This document shows positions 17,886 through 27,820 of a stretch of 64,000 nt of DNA, one piece after another. The stretch is from Mycetocola zhadangensis (GTDB lineage Bacteria; Actinomycetota; Actinomycetes; Actinomycetales; Microbacteriaceae), in assembly GCF_003668565.1 (NCBI RefSeq), contig NZ_RCWJ01000001.1, positions 868,001 through 932,000 on the forward strand, given 5' to 3'. A model generated the notes under the pieces. That model was not told the origin of the DNA. It did no database searches and saw only the letters and a list, made by a program, of their open reading frames with translations. Both the position numbers and the translations under genes were made by a program. The first letter of the stretch is position 1; the number at the start of each line of letters is the position of its first letter.

Positions 17886-19967
17886 GTGAGTTCCGACTAT
17901 TCCGCCCGCCACCTTTCCGTTCTTGAAGGCCTCGAAGCCGTTCGCAAACGGCCCGGCATGTACATCGGGTCCACTGACTCCCGCGGCCTCATGCACTGCC
18001 TGTGGGAAATCATCGACAACTCCGTCGATGAGGCCCTTGGGGGACACGGCGATCACATCGATGTGGTTCTGCACCCAGACGGAAGCGTCGAAGTACGAGA
18101 CCGTGCCCGTGGCATCCCCGTCGATATTGAACCGAAGACGGGCCTCAGCGGGGTCGAGGTCGTTTTCACGAAGCTTCACGCGGGCGGCAAGTTCGGTTCT
18201 GGTTCGTACGCGGCGTCTGGTGGACTGCACGGCGTCGGCGCGTCAGTCGTGAACGCATTGAGCGAGCGGCTCGATGTCGAGGTCGACCGCGACGGTAAGA
18301 CCTGGGCCATGTCGTTCCACCGCGGTGAGCCGGGGATATTCGACGACAAAGGCAAGGAAGCGAGCCCGGATGCCCCGTTTGCGCCTTTCGAGTTCGGCAG
18401 CGAACTGCGCGTGGTCGGCAAGGTCAAGAAGGGCGTCACCGGGTCGCGTGTGCGGTACTGGGCTGACCGGCAGATCTTCACCCAGGGGGCTGCGTTCCAA
18501 ATGGACGACCTCGTGGGCCGTGCGCGGCAAACGGCGTTCCTCATCCCGGGCCTTGCCCTGACTATCGACGACAGGCGGTCGCCGGAAGGCACGTCGCACC
18601 TGTTCCAGTACGAGGGCGGCATTTCGGAGTTCGTTGAACACCTCGCCACCGACACCCCTGTGACAGACGTCTGGCGGTTGCAGGGCTCCGGAACCTTCAA
18701 GGAGACGGTGCCGGTCCTCAGCGAGACCGGCGCCATGGTGCCGACCGAACTGGAGCGCACCTGCGAGGTGGACATCGCTCTTCGCTGGGGCACAGGCTAC
18801 GACACCGTATCCAAAAGCTTCGTGAACATCATCGCGACACCGAAGGGTGGCTCACACCAGCTTGGTTTCGACCAGGGCCTGCTCAAAGTGCTTCGCGCCC
18901 AGGTTGAGGCGAACGCTCGCAGGCTCAAAGTCGGAAACGACAAGCTCGAGAAAGACGACGTACTTGCTGGGCTCACCGCGGTGTTGACTGTTCGACTGCC
19001 CGAGCCGCAGTTTGAGGGGCAGACGAAGGAGATCCTCGGCACACCCGCGGCACGCAACATCGTTGCGGCCGTTGTCACGAAAGCGTTGAAGGAACGTTTC
19101 GCGTCGTCGAAGCGGGACGACAAGGCGCAAACGGCACTCGTCCTCGACAAGATCGTGTCCGAAATGAAGTCCCGAATCTCAGCGAGGGCGCACAAGGAAA
19201 CACAGAGACGCAAGAACGCCCTGGAGAGCTCGACGCTTCCGGCGAAGCTTGTCGATTGCCGGTCCAGTGACGTCGCGAACAGCGAACTGCTCATTGTTGA
19301 GGGTGACTCTGCGCTCGGGACCGCGAAAAACGCGCGCGACAGCGAATACCAGGCCCTTCTGCCGATTCGTGGCAAGATTCTCAACGTCCAGAAGGCATCC
19401 GTTTCTGACATGTTGTCCAACAGCGAGTGCGCCTCGATCATCCAGGTCATCGGTGCTGGGTCGGGGCGCAGTTTCGACCTCTCTGCTGCGCGGTACGGCA
19501 AAGTCATCATCATGAGCGATGCTGATGTCGACGGCGCACACATCCGGACCCTTCTCCTCACCCTGTTCTTCCGCTACATGCGGCCGATGATTACTGAGGG
19601 GCGTGTCTTCGCGGCCGTCCCACCGCTGCACCGGGTGATCGTGATCAACCCGGGGTCCAAGCCGAACGACACCATTTATACGTACTCCGAGCAGGAACTT
19701 CACGCGGTGCTTGCCAATCTCAAGAAGACGAACAAGCGATACCTGGAGCCGATTCAGCGTTATAAGGGTCTCGGCGAGATGGACGCGGATCAACTCGCGA
19801 CGACGACCATGGATCGGCGCCACCGAACCCTGCGTCGCGTGCAGGTGCCGGACGCCGAACAGGCGGCGCATGTTTTCGAACTGCTGATGGGCAACGATGT
19901 TGCTCCACGCAAGGAGTTCATCATCGATAGCTCAGACCGGCTCAACCGGGACCGCATCGACGCCTAA
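17886..19967 (+). CDS. parE: Type IIA DNA topoisomerase subunit B (topoisomerase IV ParE / GyrB-like)
   Basis: A 693-aa ATPase subunit of a type IIA topoisomerase. GHKL ATP-binding motifs are EIIDNSVDEAL and GGLHGVGASVVNALS; the TOPRIM domain has VEGDSALGTAKNARD and SDADVDGAHIRTLLL; the C-terminus has RYKGLGEMDADQL. The start GTG at 17886 has no Shine-Dalgarno sequence, but TAGGCT at 17874-17879 lies 6 nt upstream. The A subunit lies just downstream in convergent orientation rather than in an operon. I name it parE because it is not next to recF/gyrA-type replication-origin genes; gyrB cannot be excluded without the rest of the genome. Confidence 0.9.
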   Translation: MSSDYSARHLSVLEGLEAVRKRPGMYIGSTDSRGLMHCLWEIIDNSVDEALGGHGDHIDVVLHPDGSVEVRDRARGIPVDIEPKTGLSGVEVVFTKLHAGGKFGSGSYAASGGLHGVGASVVNALSERLDVEVDRDGKTWAMSFHRGEPGIFDDKGKEASPDAPFAPFEFGSELRVVGKVKKGVTGSRVRYWADRQIFTQGAAFQMDDLVGRARQTAFLIPGLALTIDDRRSPEGTSHLFQYEGGISEFVEHLATDTPVTDVWRLQGSGTFKETVPVLSETGAMVPTELERTCEVDIALRWGTGYDTVSKSFVNIIATPKGGSHQLGFDQGLLKVLRAQVEANARRLKVGNDKLEKDDVLAGLTAVLTVRLPEPQFEGQTKEILGTPAARNIVAAVVTKALKERFASSKRDDKAQTALVLDKIVSEMKSRISARAHKETQRRKNALESSTLPAKLVDCRSSDVANSELLIVEGDSALGTAKNARDSEYQALLPIRGKILNVQKASVSDMLSNSECASIIQVIGAGSGRSFDLSAARYGKVIIMSDADVDGAHIRTLLLTLFFRYMRPMITEGRVFAAVPPLHRVIVINPGSKPNDTIYTYSEQELHAVLANLKKTNKRYLEPIQRYKGLGEMDADQLATTTMDRRHRTLRRVQVPDAEQAAHVFELLMGNDVAPRKEFIIDSSDRLNRDRIDA

Positions 19968-19993
19968 CGGCTGTGAACGTCAGGCGGAACGAG

Positions 19994-20021
19994 AAAGGCG
20001 GCGGATAACTCCGCCGCCTTT
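19994..20021. terminator. Bidirectional terminator between parE and parC
   Basis: A 12-bp stem (19994-20005 with 20010-20021) closes a TAAC loop. The plus-strand arm ends in TTTT, and the minus-strand arm also ends in T residues. It lies between convergent topoisomerase genes. Confidence 0.85.
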
Positions 20022-20046
20022 TCTTGTGCGTGACCCGCGCCAACCA

Positions 20047-22524
20047 TCAGACCGAAATTTCGCCTCCGAAGAACCCGATCACGCTATCGATAGCTGTGCC
20101 AGACGCATCACGCTTCGCCGGGATCTCCGGCAGAGTGCGCGCTGATCCGTCCGGACCAATCGCCATGGCGGGGGAGGCGCCGACCCAGGCGAGTGCAAGC
20201 ATGTCTTCGCCCTTGAGGAACGTGTGAGTGCGAACTCCGCCAGTGGCGCGACCCTTGGCCGGGTACTCCGAGAATGGCGAAATCTTTACTCGACCAGGGT
20301 CGGTACCCGGGATGGTCGCGGAGCTCACCGAAACGGTCGCGACCGAGATCTCTGCGTCCGGAGCGACCGCGCCAAAGAAGATGATGTGGCTATCCGCTGG
20401 CAGGTTCATTCCGGCCATACCGCCTGCGGGACGTCCCTGCGGTCGAACGGCAGACGCTGGGAAGTGAAGGAGTTGGGCTGCTGAGCTGACAAAAACCAGC
20501 TCGACGGACTCTGGGGCCTGGACAGCGCCAATCACCTCGTCCTTGGGCTTGAGTCCAATCACCTCGAAGTCGGGCTTGTTCGGCCAGTCGCCGGGGGTGA
20601 CGCGTTTGACCACTCCGTGCCGTGTTCCGAGGGCGATCGCGTCGGTGCTCTCAAGAGAAACCAGGGCAAGCACTCGTTCGGCCTTGTTGGGCAGCGCGAG
20701 GTAGTCGCCGATCTTGACTCCGGCGCCCATCTGCAGCGAATTGGTCGGGACAACTGGAAGATCGACCGGGCTGAACCTGACAAGCCGTCCGAGAGATGTC
20801 ACCGCTCCGATCTCCGAGCGCGACGTGGTGTCGAGCGTCGACAGAATCGCATCGTGCTTGGTTCGTCTGCGGACGCGTCCGTTCGACGTCGTTTCCTCAC
20901 CGTCAGGCCGCTCGGCCGTGTCTATGCGAAGCGCACGTCCGGTCGCGGACAGGTAGACCCTGCAGGGGACGTCAGCGACTTCGAGCTGGGCAGATTGCCG
21001 TTTCGCCGATGCACTTGCGATGCTCGGACGCGCCTCGGTGAGCAGCGTGCGACGCGGGGTGCCGAACCGCTCAGCCACCTCAGCCAACTCAACGGACACC
21101 TGCTTACGGATGAGCGCTTCGCTCGCCAGCAACGTCTCGAGTTCGGCGATCTCAGCCTTGAGTTTGTCGCGTTCGGTCTCAAGCTCGATGCGGGAGAAAC
21201 GTGTCAGGCGGCGCAGACGCAGCTCGAGGATGTACTCGGCCTGCAACTGTGACAGGTCGAACACCTCGATGAGCCGAGTGCGAGCCTGATCGGTGTCGTT
21301 GCTCGCCCGGATTACCTGGATGACCTCGTCGATGTCGACGATGGCAATGAGCATTCCCTCGACGAGGTGCAGCCGTTCGCGGCGGCGTGCCAGCCGGTAG
21401 GCCGATCGCCTTGTGACGACCTCGATCCGGTGGTCGACGTACACCTGCAGAAGTTCGCGAAGCCCGAGAGTCTGTGGGCCGCCGCCAACAAGCGCGACAT
21501 TGTTGATGCTGAAGCCGTCTTCGAGCGGGGTGTACCGATACAACTGTTCAAGAACGGCTTCGGGGCTGAACCCGGTCTTGATACCGACGACGAGTCGCAG
21601 CCCGTGTGTGCGGTCCGTGAGGTCCGTGACATCCGAAATACCACTGAGCTTTTTGTTGGTGACGCCGTCCTTGATCTTCTCAATGACGCGTTCCGGCCCG
21701 ACAAGGTAGGGGAGCTCCGTGAAGATCAGTCCTGTCTTGCGTGCGGACAGGCTCTCGACGGAGACCTTCGCCCGGGTCTTGAAGCTGCCTCGGCCTGTTG
21801 CGTATGCGTCCTTGATGCCGGCAAGTCCGACGATGGTGCCGCCGGTGGGCAGGTCAGGGCCCGGCACATACTCCATGAGTTCGTCGAGTGTCGCGTCGGG
21901 GTGGGCGAGGAGGTGACGGGCGGCGCCAATGACCTCGACGAGGTTGTGCGGGGCCATATTCGTGGCCATGCCGACTGCGATTCCGCTTGCGCCGTTGACA
22001 AGGAGGTTCGGAAATGCGGCGGGGAGAACGTCGGGTTGGGTGAGCTGGTTGTCGTAGTTGGGGATGAAGTCGACGACGTCTTCGTCGAGCCCGTCCGTCA
22101 TAGCAAGGGCCGCAGCGTCGAGTCGCGCCTCGGTGTACCTCGCCGCGGCCGGACCGTCGTCAAGCGAACCGAAGTTGCCGTGGCCATCGATGAGGGGAAC
22201 TCGCATCGTGAACGACTGGGCGAGGCGAACGAGCGCATCATAGATCGCGCTGTCGCCATGCGGGTGCAGCTTGCCCATGACCTCGCCGGTGACGCGGGCG
22301 CTTTTCACGTGGCCGCGTTCCGGGCGGAGACCCATCTCGGTCATCATGTACAGGATGCGACGCTGCACCGGTTTGAGACCGTCTCGCGCGTCGGGGAGGG
22401 CTCGGGAGTAGATCACCGAATAGGCATACTCGAGGAACGAGCCCTGCATTTCGGTGGAGACGTCGACGTCCTGGATGCGCTCGGTGAATGCTTCTGGAGC
22501 TGCTGGGGTTTTCTTCGGGGTCAT
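20047..22524 (-). CDS. parC: Type IIA DNA topoisomerase subunit A (topoisomerase IV ParC / GyrA-like)
   Basis: An 825-aa DNA breakage-reunion subunit. The active-site tyrosine is in [10 protein letters not shown] (Tyr130). The quinolone-resistance region reads [17 protein letters not shown] with the sensitive-type Ser92 and Asp96. A coiled-coil tower region ([15 protein letters not shown]) and C-terminal beta-pinwheel repeats follow. There is no perfect GyrA box (QRRGGRG-like), which favours ParC over GyrA. The gene is convergent with the B subunit and divergent from the phosphodiesterase-like gene. Confidence 0.9.
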   Translation of the reverse strand: MTPKKTPAAPEAFTERIQDVDVSTEMQGSFLEYAYSVIYSRALPDARDGLKPVQRRILYMMTEMGLRPERGHVKSARVTGEVMGKLHPHGDSAIYDALVRLAQSFTMRVPLIDGHGNFGSLDDGPAAARYTEARLDAAALAMTDGLDEDVVDFIPNYDNQLTQPDVLPAAFPNLLVNGASGIAVGMATNMAPHNLVEVIGAARHLLAHPDATLDELMEYVPGPDLPTGGTIVGLAGIKDAYATGRGSFKTRAKVSVESLSARKTGLIFTELPYLVGPERVIEKIKDGVTNKKLSGISDVTDLTDRTHGLRLVVGIKTGFSPEAVLEQLYRYTPLEDGFSINNVALVGGGPQTLGLRELLQVYVDHRIEVVTRRSAYRLARRRERLHLVEGMLIAIVDIDEVIQVIRASNDTDQARTRLIEVFDLSQLQAEYILELRLRRLTRFSRIELETERDKLKAEIAELETLLASEALIRKQVSVELAEVAERFGTPRRTLLTEARPSIASASAKRQSAQLEVADVPCRVYLSATGRALRIDTAERPDGEETTSNGRVRRRTKHDAILSTLDTTSRSEIGAVTSLGRLVRFSPVDLPVVPTNSLQMGAGVKIGDYLALPNKAERVLALVSLESTDAIALGTRHGVVKRVTPGDWPNKPDFEVIGLKPKDEVIGAVQAPESVELVFVSSAAQLLHFPASAVRPQGRPAGGMAGMNLPADSHIIFFGAVAPDAEISVATVSVSSATIPGTDPGRVKISPFSEYPAKGRATGGVRTHTFLKGEDMLALAWVGASPAMAIGPDGSARTLPEIPAKRDASGTAIDSVIGFFGGEISV

Positions 22525-22551
22525 TCGGCGTTTCTCAGGCAGGAGGGAAAG

Positions 22552-23748
22552 ATGGCGGGTGCCGTCGGGCGATCGGCCGCATGGCGACTCTGTGCCAGAA
22601 TTGGCCCGATGGCCACAATGCTACCCACCGACAAAGCCGGCGCCCGCAGCCTTGCCGATGTTCTCCCGGATTCGGTCGCGGCTTTGCACGGAAAATCGAA
22701 CGATTTGTCCCTGCCGCCCGCGGAATCCGTCGTCGTCGTTGTTGTCGATGGATTGGGCAGGACGCAGCTGCAGGCTCGAGCCGGACACGCCCGGTTCCTG
22801 ACGGCGACAAAGAGCGACTCACTTGTGAGCGTCTTCCCGTCCACAACCGCTGCCGCACTGGCCACGTTCGCCACTGGAACGCTTCCTGGCCGCCACGGGC
22901 TGGTCGGTTATCGCGCGCTCGACGCCGAGAACGACAGGGTCGTCAACCAGCTCAGCGGCTGGGATGAGTTGATGGTTCCCGAAACCTGGCAGCGCGAGCG
23001 CACGGTGTTCGAGACCGCCGGCGACGATGGGATTGCCTCGTTCGCGATCGGGCAGGCGAAGTACGCCAGTTCCGGCTTTACTCGTGCCATCCTGCGCGGG
23101 GCCAGATACGTGCCAGCCAATAGCCTGGCCGACCGCCGCGCCGCTGCTGTCCGGATCGCGCGGGAACACCCCGGGTCGCTGACGTATCTCTACATCCCAG
23201 AGCTCGACAAGGCGTCCCACCAGTACGGCTGGGAATCCGACCAGTGGCTCAACGCACTGGAATCGGTCGACGCCGAGTTGCACAAGCTCAGCTTGGAACT
23301 GCCGGTCAGAACCGGTCTCCTGGTCACAGCCGACCACGGCTCAATCGACGTTCCCGGCTCTGGACACATACTGTTCGACACAGCCCCCGAACTAATCCAG
23401 GGTGTGCGCCACGTCGGCGGAGAGCCTCGCTGCCTTCACCTGTATCTCGAAGCCGGAGCAACCGCAGCCGACCGCGAGGCAGTCGCCTCCGTCTGGAATG
23501 ACAGCGAGGGAGACCGCGCCTGGGTGGCTACGAGAGAAGACGTCATCGCCTCAGGGTTGCTTGGCGACGTTGCGCCCGACGTTGTTCCCCGCATCGGTGA
23601 CGTCATGGTCGCGGCGCGGAAGCGAGTTGTCTACTACGACTCGAGGCCGGCAGACCAGTCGGCGCGCAGGATGATCGGCCAGCACGGTTCGCTCACACAC
23701 GACGAACGCTCGATTCCCCTGATCAGGCTCGGAGCCTTCCGCCGCTGA
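22552..23748 (+). CDS. Alkaline phosphatase superfamily protein (nucleotide pyrophosphatase/phosphodiesterase-like)
   Basis: A roughly 398-aa metal-dependent hydrolase. Motifs are [14 protein letters not shown] (first metal Asp), [17 protein letters not shown] (nucleophile Thr/Ser), [12 protein letters not shown] (metal His) and [10 protein letters not shown] (Asp-His), in the order typical of type I phosphodiesterase/nucleotide pyrophosphatase. The start at 22552 is chosen for a perfect AGGAGG 5 nt upstream; an ATG at 22609 ([11 protein letters not shown]) fits homologues slightly better and is the main alternative. No signal peptide is visible, so a cytoplasmic site is likely. It is divergent from parC. 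Its true substrate is unknown. Confidence 0.85.
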   Translation: MAGAVGRSAAWRLCARIGPMATMLPTDKAGARSLADVLPDSVAALHGKSNDLSLPPAESVVVVVVDGLGRTQLQARAGHARFLTATKSDSLVSVFPSTTAAALATFATGTLPGRHGLVGYRALDAENDRVVNQLSGWDELMVPETWQRERTVFETAGDDGIASFAIGQAKYASSGFTRAILRGARYVPANSLADRRAAAVRIAREHPGSLTYLYIPELDKASHQYGWESDQWLNALESVDAELHKLSLELPVRTGLLVTADHGSIDVPGSGHILFDTAPELIQGVRHVGGEPRCLHLYLEAGATAADREAVASVWNDSEGDRAWVATREDVIASGLLGDVAPDVVPRIGDVMVAARKRVVYYDSRPADQSARRMIGQHGSLTHDERSIPLIRLGAFRR

Positions 23749-23771
23749 GCTGGGACGTTCGCCGGGCCGGA

Positions 23772-24827
23772 TCAGTCCTCGTCTGTTCGCGCCCCGAAGA
23801 CGATCTCGTCCCATGACGGCATAGCAGTGCGTCCGCGCTTGCTGCTTCCGCGGGTGGATGTCACAGGCGCTTCGGCTGGCGAAGAAACCGGAGCGTCCTC
23901 AGGCGCCTTCGGCTCAGGAACTGGCGCGTCGACGAGACGCGGTGCTTTCGCTGTTTCCATGTGCGTCTGGTCGACCGGCGCTGATTCCCGCTCGCCCCTG
24001 CGCTTGCGCAGGGCCTCGAGCAGGTCGGCGGTCTGGTTGGACTGGTTCGACGATCCGGTATCTTCGGCTCGATTGATCGCAGCAGCTGCTGCAGCCTTCG
24101 AGGATGCCTGTGGCCGCCCGATCGCCGAGATGTCGATCGTCGGAGACAGGTCGAAGCTGTCATCAGAGTTATCGCGGAAGTTGAATGCACCGCTGTCGAA
24201 CCGACTGTCGTCCGGGCGTGCGTCGTCACGCTCGACGGCGCGGAGCCGAGGGATCAGGCCCTGCTGGGGGAGTTCACCCTGCTTGGACAGGGTCACTGCC
24301 TCACCGTTCAACGGAGCGAGCGCCTGCTTCTTCGGTTCGAAGCTCCAGCGGGCGTCGTGGTCGATGTCGTTCGCCGTGAACGAAAGCTTGACCACCCAGC
24401 CACCCGTCGCCTCTTTCCAGCTCGTCCACCGTTCTTCGGAGGCACCAAGTGATTCGAGCCTCGCGCGAATCGCTGAACCGAAGCTGTCGTCATCATCGTC
24501 ACGCGTCGGGTCGACGGTAGTCAGCACGTGGACGCTCAGTGCGGCGCCAACAATGTGCTCGCGCTCGGCAAGCACAGGTCCCTCGAAGCGCTGAACGTAC
24601 TCGAGGTCGGCGCCGGTGATGTCTGCAACTTCCTCTGCCGACAGTCCGGACCGGATGTGCGCCTGAACTTCGCGCGGGCTCGGCTTTGGCCCGTGTGACG
24701 GTTCCTTGCGGCTCCGGCGCACATGGGATTGCAAAACCTCGTCGATAACGAGACGAAAACGCTCGCCGCTCTCTGTTGCGGCAATGAGTGCGCCGTCCTC
24801 GACGCCAATGACCTTCAAATCGTGCAT
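23772..24827 (-). CDS. sepH: Septation protein SepH (DUF3071)
   Basis: A 351-aa protein whose N-terminal domain (MHDLKVIGVEDGALIAATES, start at 24827 with GAGG-like sequence upstream) matches SepH, an FtsZ-binding regulator of Z-ring assembly in actinobacteria. A helix-turn-helix-like segment follows (LSAEEVADITGADLEYVQRFEG split over about residues 65-90). The middle and C-terminal parts are Ser/Ala/Pro-rich and low in complexity, ending with GRTAMPSWDEIVFGAR, a conserved C-terminal motif of the family. It is divergent from the DUF4193 gene across about 200 bases in which I see no further gene. Confidence 0.9.
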   Translation of the reverse strand: MHDLKVIGVEDGALIAATESGERFRLVIDEVLQSHVRRSRKEPSHGPKPSPREVQAHIRSGLSAEEVADITGADLEYVQRFEGPVLAEREHIVGAALSVHVLTTVDPTRDDDDDSFGSAIRARLESLGASEERWTSWKEATGGWVVKLSFTANDIDHDARWSFEPKKQALAPLNGEAVTLSKQGELPQQGLIPRLRAVERDDARPDDSRFDSGAFNFRDNSDDSFDLSPTIDISAIGRPQASSKAAAAAAINRAEDTGSSNQSNQTADLLEALRKRRGERESAPVDQTHMETAKAPRLVDAPVPEPKAPEDAPVSSPAEAPVTSTRGSSKRGRTAMPSWDEIVFGARTDED

Positions 24828-25028
24828 GATCAACTGCCTCTCAGGCTGTGATTTGTTATCCAAATGGTGTCACGGGATATGCCGTTTCCTTGGGAATAAC
24901 GTGGGCGTGCCGCAGGTTCCACACCGTGTCGCTTCTCGTAGAGATAACCCGGTTTGCTATTCGATCCAGATTGATGCAAACTGTGGCCGCCGAAAGCGAT
25001 CGGAAGACAACACAAGAAGTGGATGGAC

Positions 25029-25322
25029 ATGGCAACGGATTACGACGCCCCCAGGAAAACCGACGACGATTCAGAGTCGATTGAGGCCCTCAAGGAGCGC
25101 GTGCCAGACAAACTGTCTGGATCTGTCGGTGACGAAGATGCCGACAACCCCGGCGGTTTCGACCTGCCGGGCGCCGACCTTTCGGACCTCGACCTCGATG
25201 TCGTCGTTCTGCCGCCGCAGGCTGACGAGTTCACCTGCGTTGAGTGCTTCCTCGTGAAGCACCGCTCACAGATCGACCACGAGTCAAAGCTCGGACCGGT
25301 CTGCCTGGAGTGTGCAGCCTAG
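25029..25322 (+). CDS. DUF4193 family protein
   Basis: A 97-aa actinobacterial protein, MATDYDAPRKTDDDS at the N-terminus (start at 25029; an ATG two codons earlier is also possible). The N-terminal half is very acidic. The C-terminal part has CVECFLVKHRSQ and CLECAA, two CxxC pairs likely to bind zinc. It is known in mycobacteria as a small conserved protein next to sepH/dut. The stop codon overlaps that of the convergent DUF3093 gene. Confidence 0.85.
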   Translation: MATDYDAPRKTDDDSESIEALKERVPDKLSGSVGDEDADNPGGFDLPGADLSDLDLDVVVLPPQADEFTCVECFLVKHRSQIDHESKLGPVCLECAA

Positions 25323-25780
25323 TTTTCGACGGGAACATCTGGCCGTTGCGATCGTACGATCGCAGCGGCCAGTTCTGTTGGTCGACGTGTTGAGAGAAGC
25401 CAGTACGGTGTCGGGTCATTCGGGTCGAGGATCTGAACCTTGACCACTCCACGGATGCCACCACGAAGAATCAGAAAAGCCCTCGCGTTGAGCCTTTGGC
25501 CGCGTTCCAGAGAAGCCTCTTCCCCGTCGAACGGGACGACATCGCCGACCAGGTTAACCCCGATCGTTGCGCGCCCCGCTGACAGCTTGCCGTCGCGAAC
25601 AGCGAGGATCGGCGCTCCGTAGACAAACAAACCGACGCAACCGGCGTACAGCACGATTCCAGTGACAGCTCCGACGAGCATGGAAAGCGGAGCAAGCACA
25701 AGCAGGCTGGCCGGGATGACGAGCGCAGTCGCCACCAGGATCCACGGTGCAGGCCATAAACGTTCGCGATATTCGGCCAT
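25319..25780 (-). CDS. DUF3093 family membrane protein
   Basis: A 153-aa protein with two hydrophobic helices near the N-terminus (about residues 13-60) followed by a soluble domain (RATIGVNLVGDVVPF, RAFLILRGGIRGVVKV). The family is restricted to actinobacteria and uncharacterised. I choose MAEYRERLWPAPW at 25780, with GAAGAG upstream; 25792 is the alternative. It converges on DUF4193, and the two genes share the palindromic CTAG that supplies both stop codons. It is divergent from dut with under 40 bases between. Confidence 0.85.
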   Translation of the reverse strand: MAEYRERLWPAPWILVATALVIPASLLVLAPLSMLVGAVTGIVLYAGCVGLFVYGAPILAVRDGKLSAGRATIGVNLVGDVVPFDGEEASLERGQRLNARAFLILRGGIRGVVKVQILDPNDPTPYWLLSTRRPTELAAAIVRSQRPDVPVEN

Positions 25781-25818
25781 GTCTCTTCTCATCCAGACTT
25801 CTGCACTACCCTCGACAC

Positions 25819-26277
25819 GTGACCGAAAGCGTAGACGTACTCATTGTCGCCCCGGAACTGCCTGCTTACGCCCACCCGGGCGATGCGGGCGCAGACCTCA
25901 AGTCTACTGAAGACCTGACTCTCGCACCCGGTGAGCGTGCTGTTGTCGGCACCGGCATCTCCATCGCCCTCCCAGACGGTTACGTCGCGTTTGTCGTGCC
26001 GCGGTCGGGACTGGCGTCCAAGCACGGCATCACGATCGTGAACTCGCCTGGCACCGTCGACGCCGGGTACCGCGGGGAGATCCGAGTGACTCTGCTGAAC
26101 ACCGACAACAGCAACCCGTATTCGATTGCCGCGGGCGACAGGATCGCTCAGATCATCGTCATGCCCGTATCGAAAGCACGGTTCGTGCCCGTCGAGTCCC
26201 TCCCCGGCAGTTCCCGTGGGGATCGCGGCTTCGGCTCGACCGGTTATGACACGATTCAGACAGGAGCTCAGGCATGA
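25819..26277 (+). CDS. dut: dUTP diphosphatase
   Basis: A 152-aa trimeric dUTPase that hydrolyses dUTP to dUMP. The five family motifs are visible: HPGDAGADLKS, PRSGLASKHGI, NSPGTVDAGYRGE, GDRIAQIIV and the C-terminal SSRGDRGFGSTG. The GTG at 25819 is chosen as start: TACCCT at 25807-25812 lies 6 nt upstream, and the longer frame would run into DUF3093. The downstream DUF3710 gene overlaps its stop by 4 bases (ATGA), so the two are translationally coupled. Confidence 0.95.
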   Translation: MTESVDVLIVAPELPAYAHPGDAGADLKSTEDLTLAPGERAVVGTGISIALPDGYVAFVVPRSGLASKHGITIVNSPGTVDAGYRGEIRVTLLNTDNSNPYSIAAGDRIAQIIVMPVSKARFVPVESLPGSSRGDRGFGSTGYDTIQTGAQA

Positions 26278-26996
26278 GCAAGAAGAACAAGAACACCGCA
26301 GCCGAGACGGAACTGGCCGCTGACGTGACGGAACCCGAGAGCGCGGAGCTCGAGGAGTCCTCAGACGCCCAGTCGACAGCTGTCAGCGCGGTCGACGCTG
26401 AGGACGCGGACGCACTGGATATTTCGAAGTCCGCGCCGGTAGACCGGGCCACCGAAGGTCCATTCGACGAGTCTGAGGCCAACGCGGTCCGCCCATACAT
26501 CGACCTGGGAGGAGTCAAGATCCTTCCGCGCGATGGCCTCAACCTGCGGCTCGAGGTCGAGGAGAGCACCAAGCGCATCGTTGCTGTTGGGCTCGATTAC
26601 GCCGGGTCGACCCTGCAGATCCAGCCGTTCGCGGCACCGCGAAGCACGGGTCTGTGGCACGAGACCCGCGAGCAGATCCAGGACCAGATCGCACGACAGG
26701 GCGGAACCGTAACGGAACGCGACGGCACTTTCGGCCCGGAATTGCTTGCCGAGGTTCCCGTCGTGTCAGGTTCGGACGGTTCAGCCGGCACCCGCATCGC
26801 TCGTTTCGTCGGTGTTGACGGTCCCCGCTGGTTCCTGCGCGGCGTCATTGCCGGAGAGGCGGCAACCAATGCGGAAGCTGCAGCACTTGTCGAGGACCTT
26901 TTCCGAAGTGTCGTCGTTGTGCGAGGTTCGTCACCGATGCCTCCGCGCGACCTGATTCCGCTTGTCATGCCGCCAACCGCCGCACCGACGGACTAA
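26274..26996 (+). CDS. DUF3710 family protein
   Basis: A 240-aa soluble protein. The first 70 or so residues are highly acidic and Ala-rich. The conserved core runs from VRPYIDLGGVKILPRDGLNL through LQIQPFAAPRSTGLWHETR to the C-terminal PLVMPP. The family is actinobacterial, almost always downstream of dut, and uncharacterised. Translational coupling at both ends (ATGA with dut, TAATG with DUF3159) marks a three-gene operon. Confidence 0.88.
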   Translation: MSKKNKNTAAETELAADVTEPESAELEESSDAQSTAVSAVDAEDADALDISKSAPVDRATEGPFDESEANAVRPYIDLGGVKILPRDGLNLRLEVEESTKRIVAVGLDYAGSTLQIQPFAAPRSTGLWHETREQIQDQIARQGGTVTERDGTFGPELLAEVPVVSGSDGSAGTRIARFVGVDGPRWFLRGVIAGEAATNAEAAALVEDLFRSVVVVRGSSPMPPRDLIPLVMPPTAAPTD

Positions 26997-27763
26997 TGCC
27001 TGAGCTTTCAGACGACCACGTGCGGGGCACCAACGCCGGTGCCGATGGGGCAAAAGAGGCCGCACCGCAGGAGAGCGAAGCCGCAGCAGCGGTAAATGCG
27101 GCGATTGCCGAAGCGGCACGGAAGTCGGGGCTCAACGTTCTTGCGCAGGCGGAGAAGCCAAACGGTCACGTCCTGCTCGAGGCGATGGGTGGCATCCGGG
27201 GCCTCGTAGAAGCCGTTGTCCCTGGGCTCCTCTTTCTTGTGGTGTACACGCTCTCGAAGGACCTGCTCCTTTCCCTTGTGGTCTCTGTCGGTATTGCAGC
27301 GGTGCTCACTGTTGCTCGACTGATCCAGAAGACACCGGTGGCAAGCGCCGTCGGTGGGCTGATCGGGGCCGTGGTGTCGGCGGCGCTCGCGCTCTTCACC
27401 GGCCGACCAGAGGACAACTTTGTCCTTGGCTTCGTCACCAACGGGGCGTACGCCGCTGCATTGCTGGTCTCGATCCTCGTCGGCTGGCCTCTGATCGGCC
27501 TCATCGCGGGTTACCTCATGAATGACTCGACGGCCTGGAAGAAGGACACCGTCAAGCGGCGCACTTTCGCGCTCCTCACCCTGTGCTGGGCCGGAATGTT
27601 CCTGGCGCGACTGGCCGTGCAGCTCCCTCTGTACTTCTCGGGGAACGTTGAGTGGCTCGCTGGCACCAAACTGTTCATGGGGCTGCCGTTGTACGCGCCG
27701 ATGCTGATCGTCACGTGGCTGGCCGTGCGCGCGTTGTACCGCAAATACCCTGTCGCCTCCTGA
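26996..27763 (+). CDS. DUF3159 family membrane protein
   Basis: A 255-aa protein with a polar N-terminus of about 60 residues, then six or so hydrophobic segments (for example VVPGLLFLVVYTL, LLLSLVVSVGIAAVL, AALLVSILVGWPLIG). The family is actinobacterial and of unknown function; some relatives resemble intracellular septation protein A. The start ATG overlaps the DUF3710 stop by one base. It is the last gene of the dut-DUF3710-DUF3159 operon. Confidence 0.87.
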   Translation: MPELSDDHVRGTNAGADGAKEAAPQESEAAAAVNAAIAEAARKSGLNVLAQAEKPNGHVLLEAMGGIRGLVEAVVPGLLFLVVYTLSKDLLLSLVVSVGIAAVLTVARLIQKTPVASAVGGLIGAVVSAALALFTGRPEDNFVLGFVTNGAYAAALLVSILVGWPLIGLIAGYLMNDSTAWKKDTVKRRTFALLTLCWAGMFLARLAVQLPLYFSGNVEWLAGTKLFMGLPLYAPMLIVTWLAVRALYRKYPVAS

Positions 27764-27768
27764 TAGAG

Positions 27769-27788
27769 TTATCTCGACATCAAGATAA
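27769..27788. promoter_or_regulatory. 20-bp imperfect palindrome upstream of aconitase, possible MarR-type operator
   Basis: TTATCTCGAC followed by ATCAAGATAA forms a two-fold symmetric site with 16 of 20 positions matching. It begins 5 bases after the DUF3159 stop and lies about 140 bases before the acn start. The half-site ATCT-GA is of the kind bound by MarR/PecS-family regulators, and TamR of Streptomyces is reported to control aconitase. The assignment is tentative. Confidence 0.45.
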
Positions 27789-27820
27789 ATTGGTCGCAGG
27801 TGGCCCCTCAGGCTATGCCT

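Noticed and set aside
21367-22551. Long plus-strand open frame upstream of the phosphodiesterase gene
   Set aside because: It is antisense to parC, has no recognisable domain, and arises from the high GC third-position bias; only the part from 22552 is a gene.
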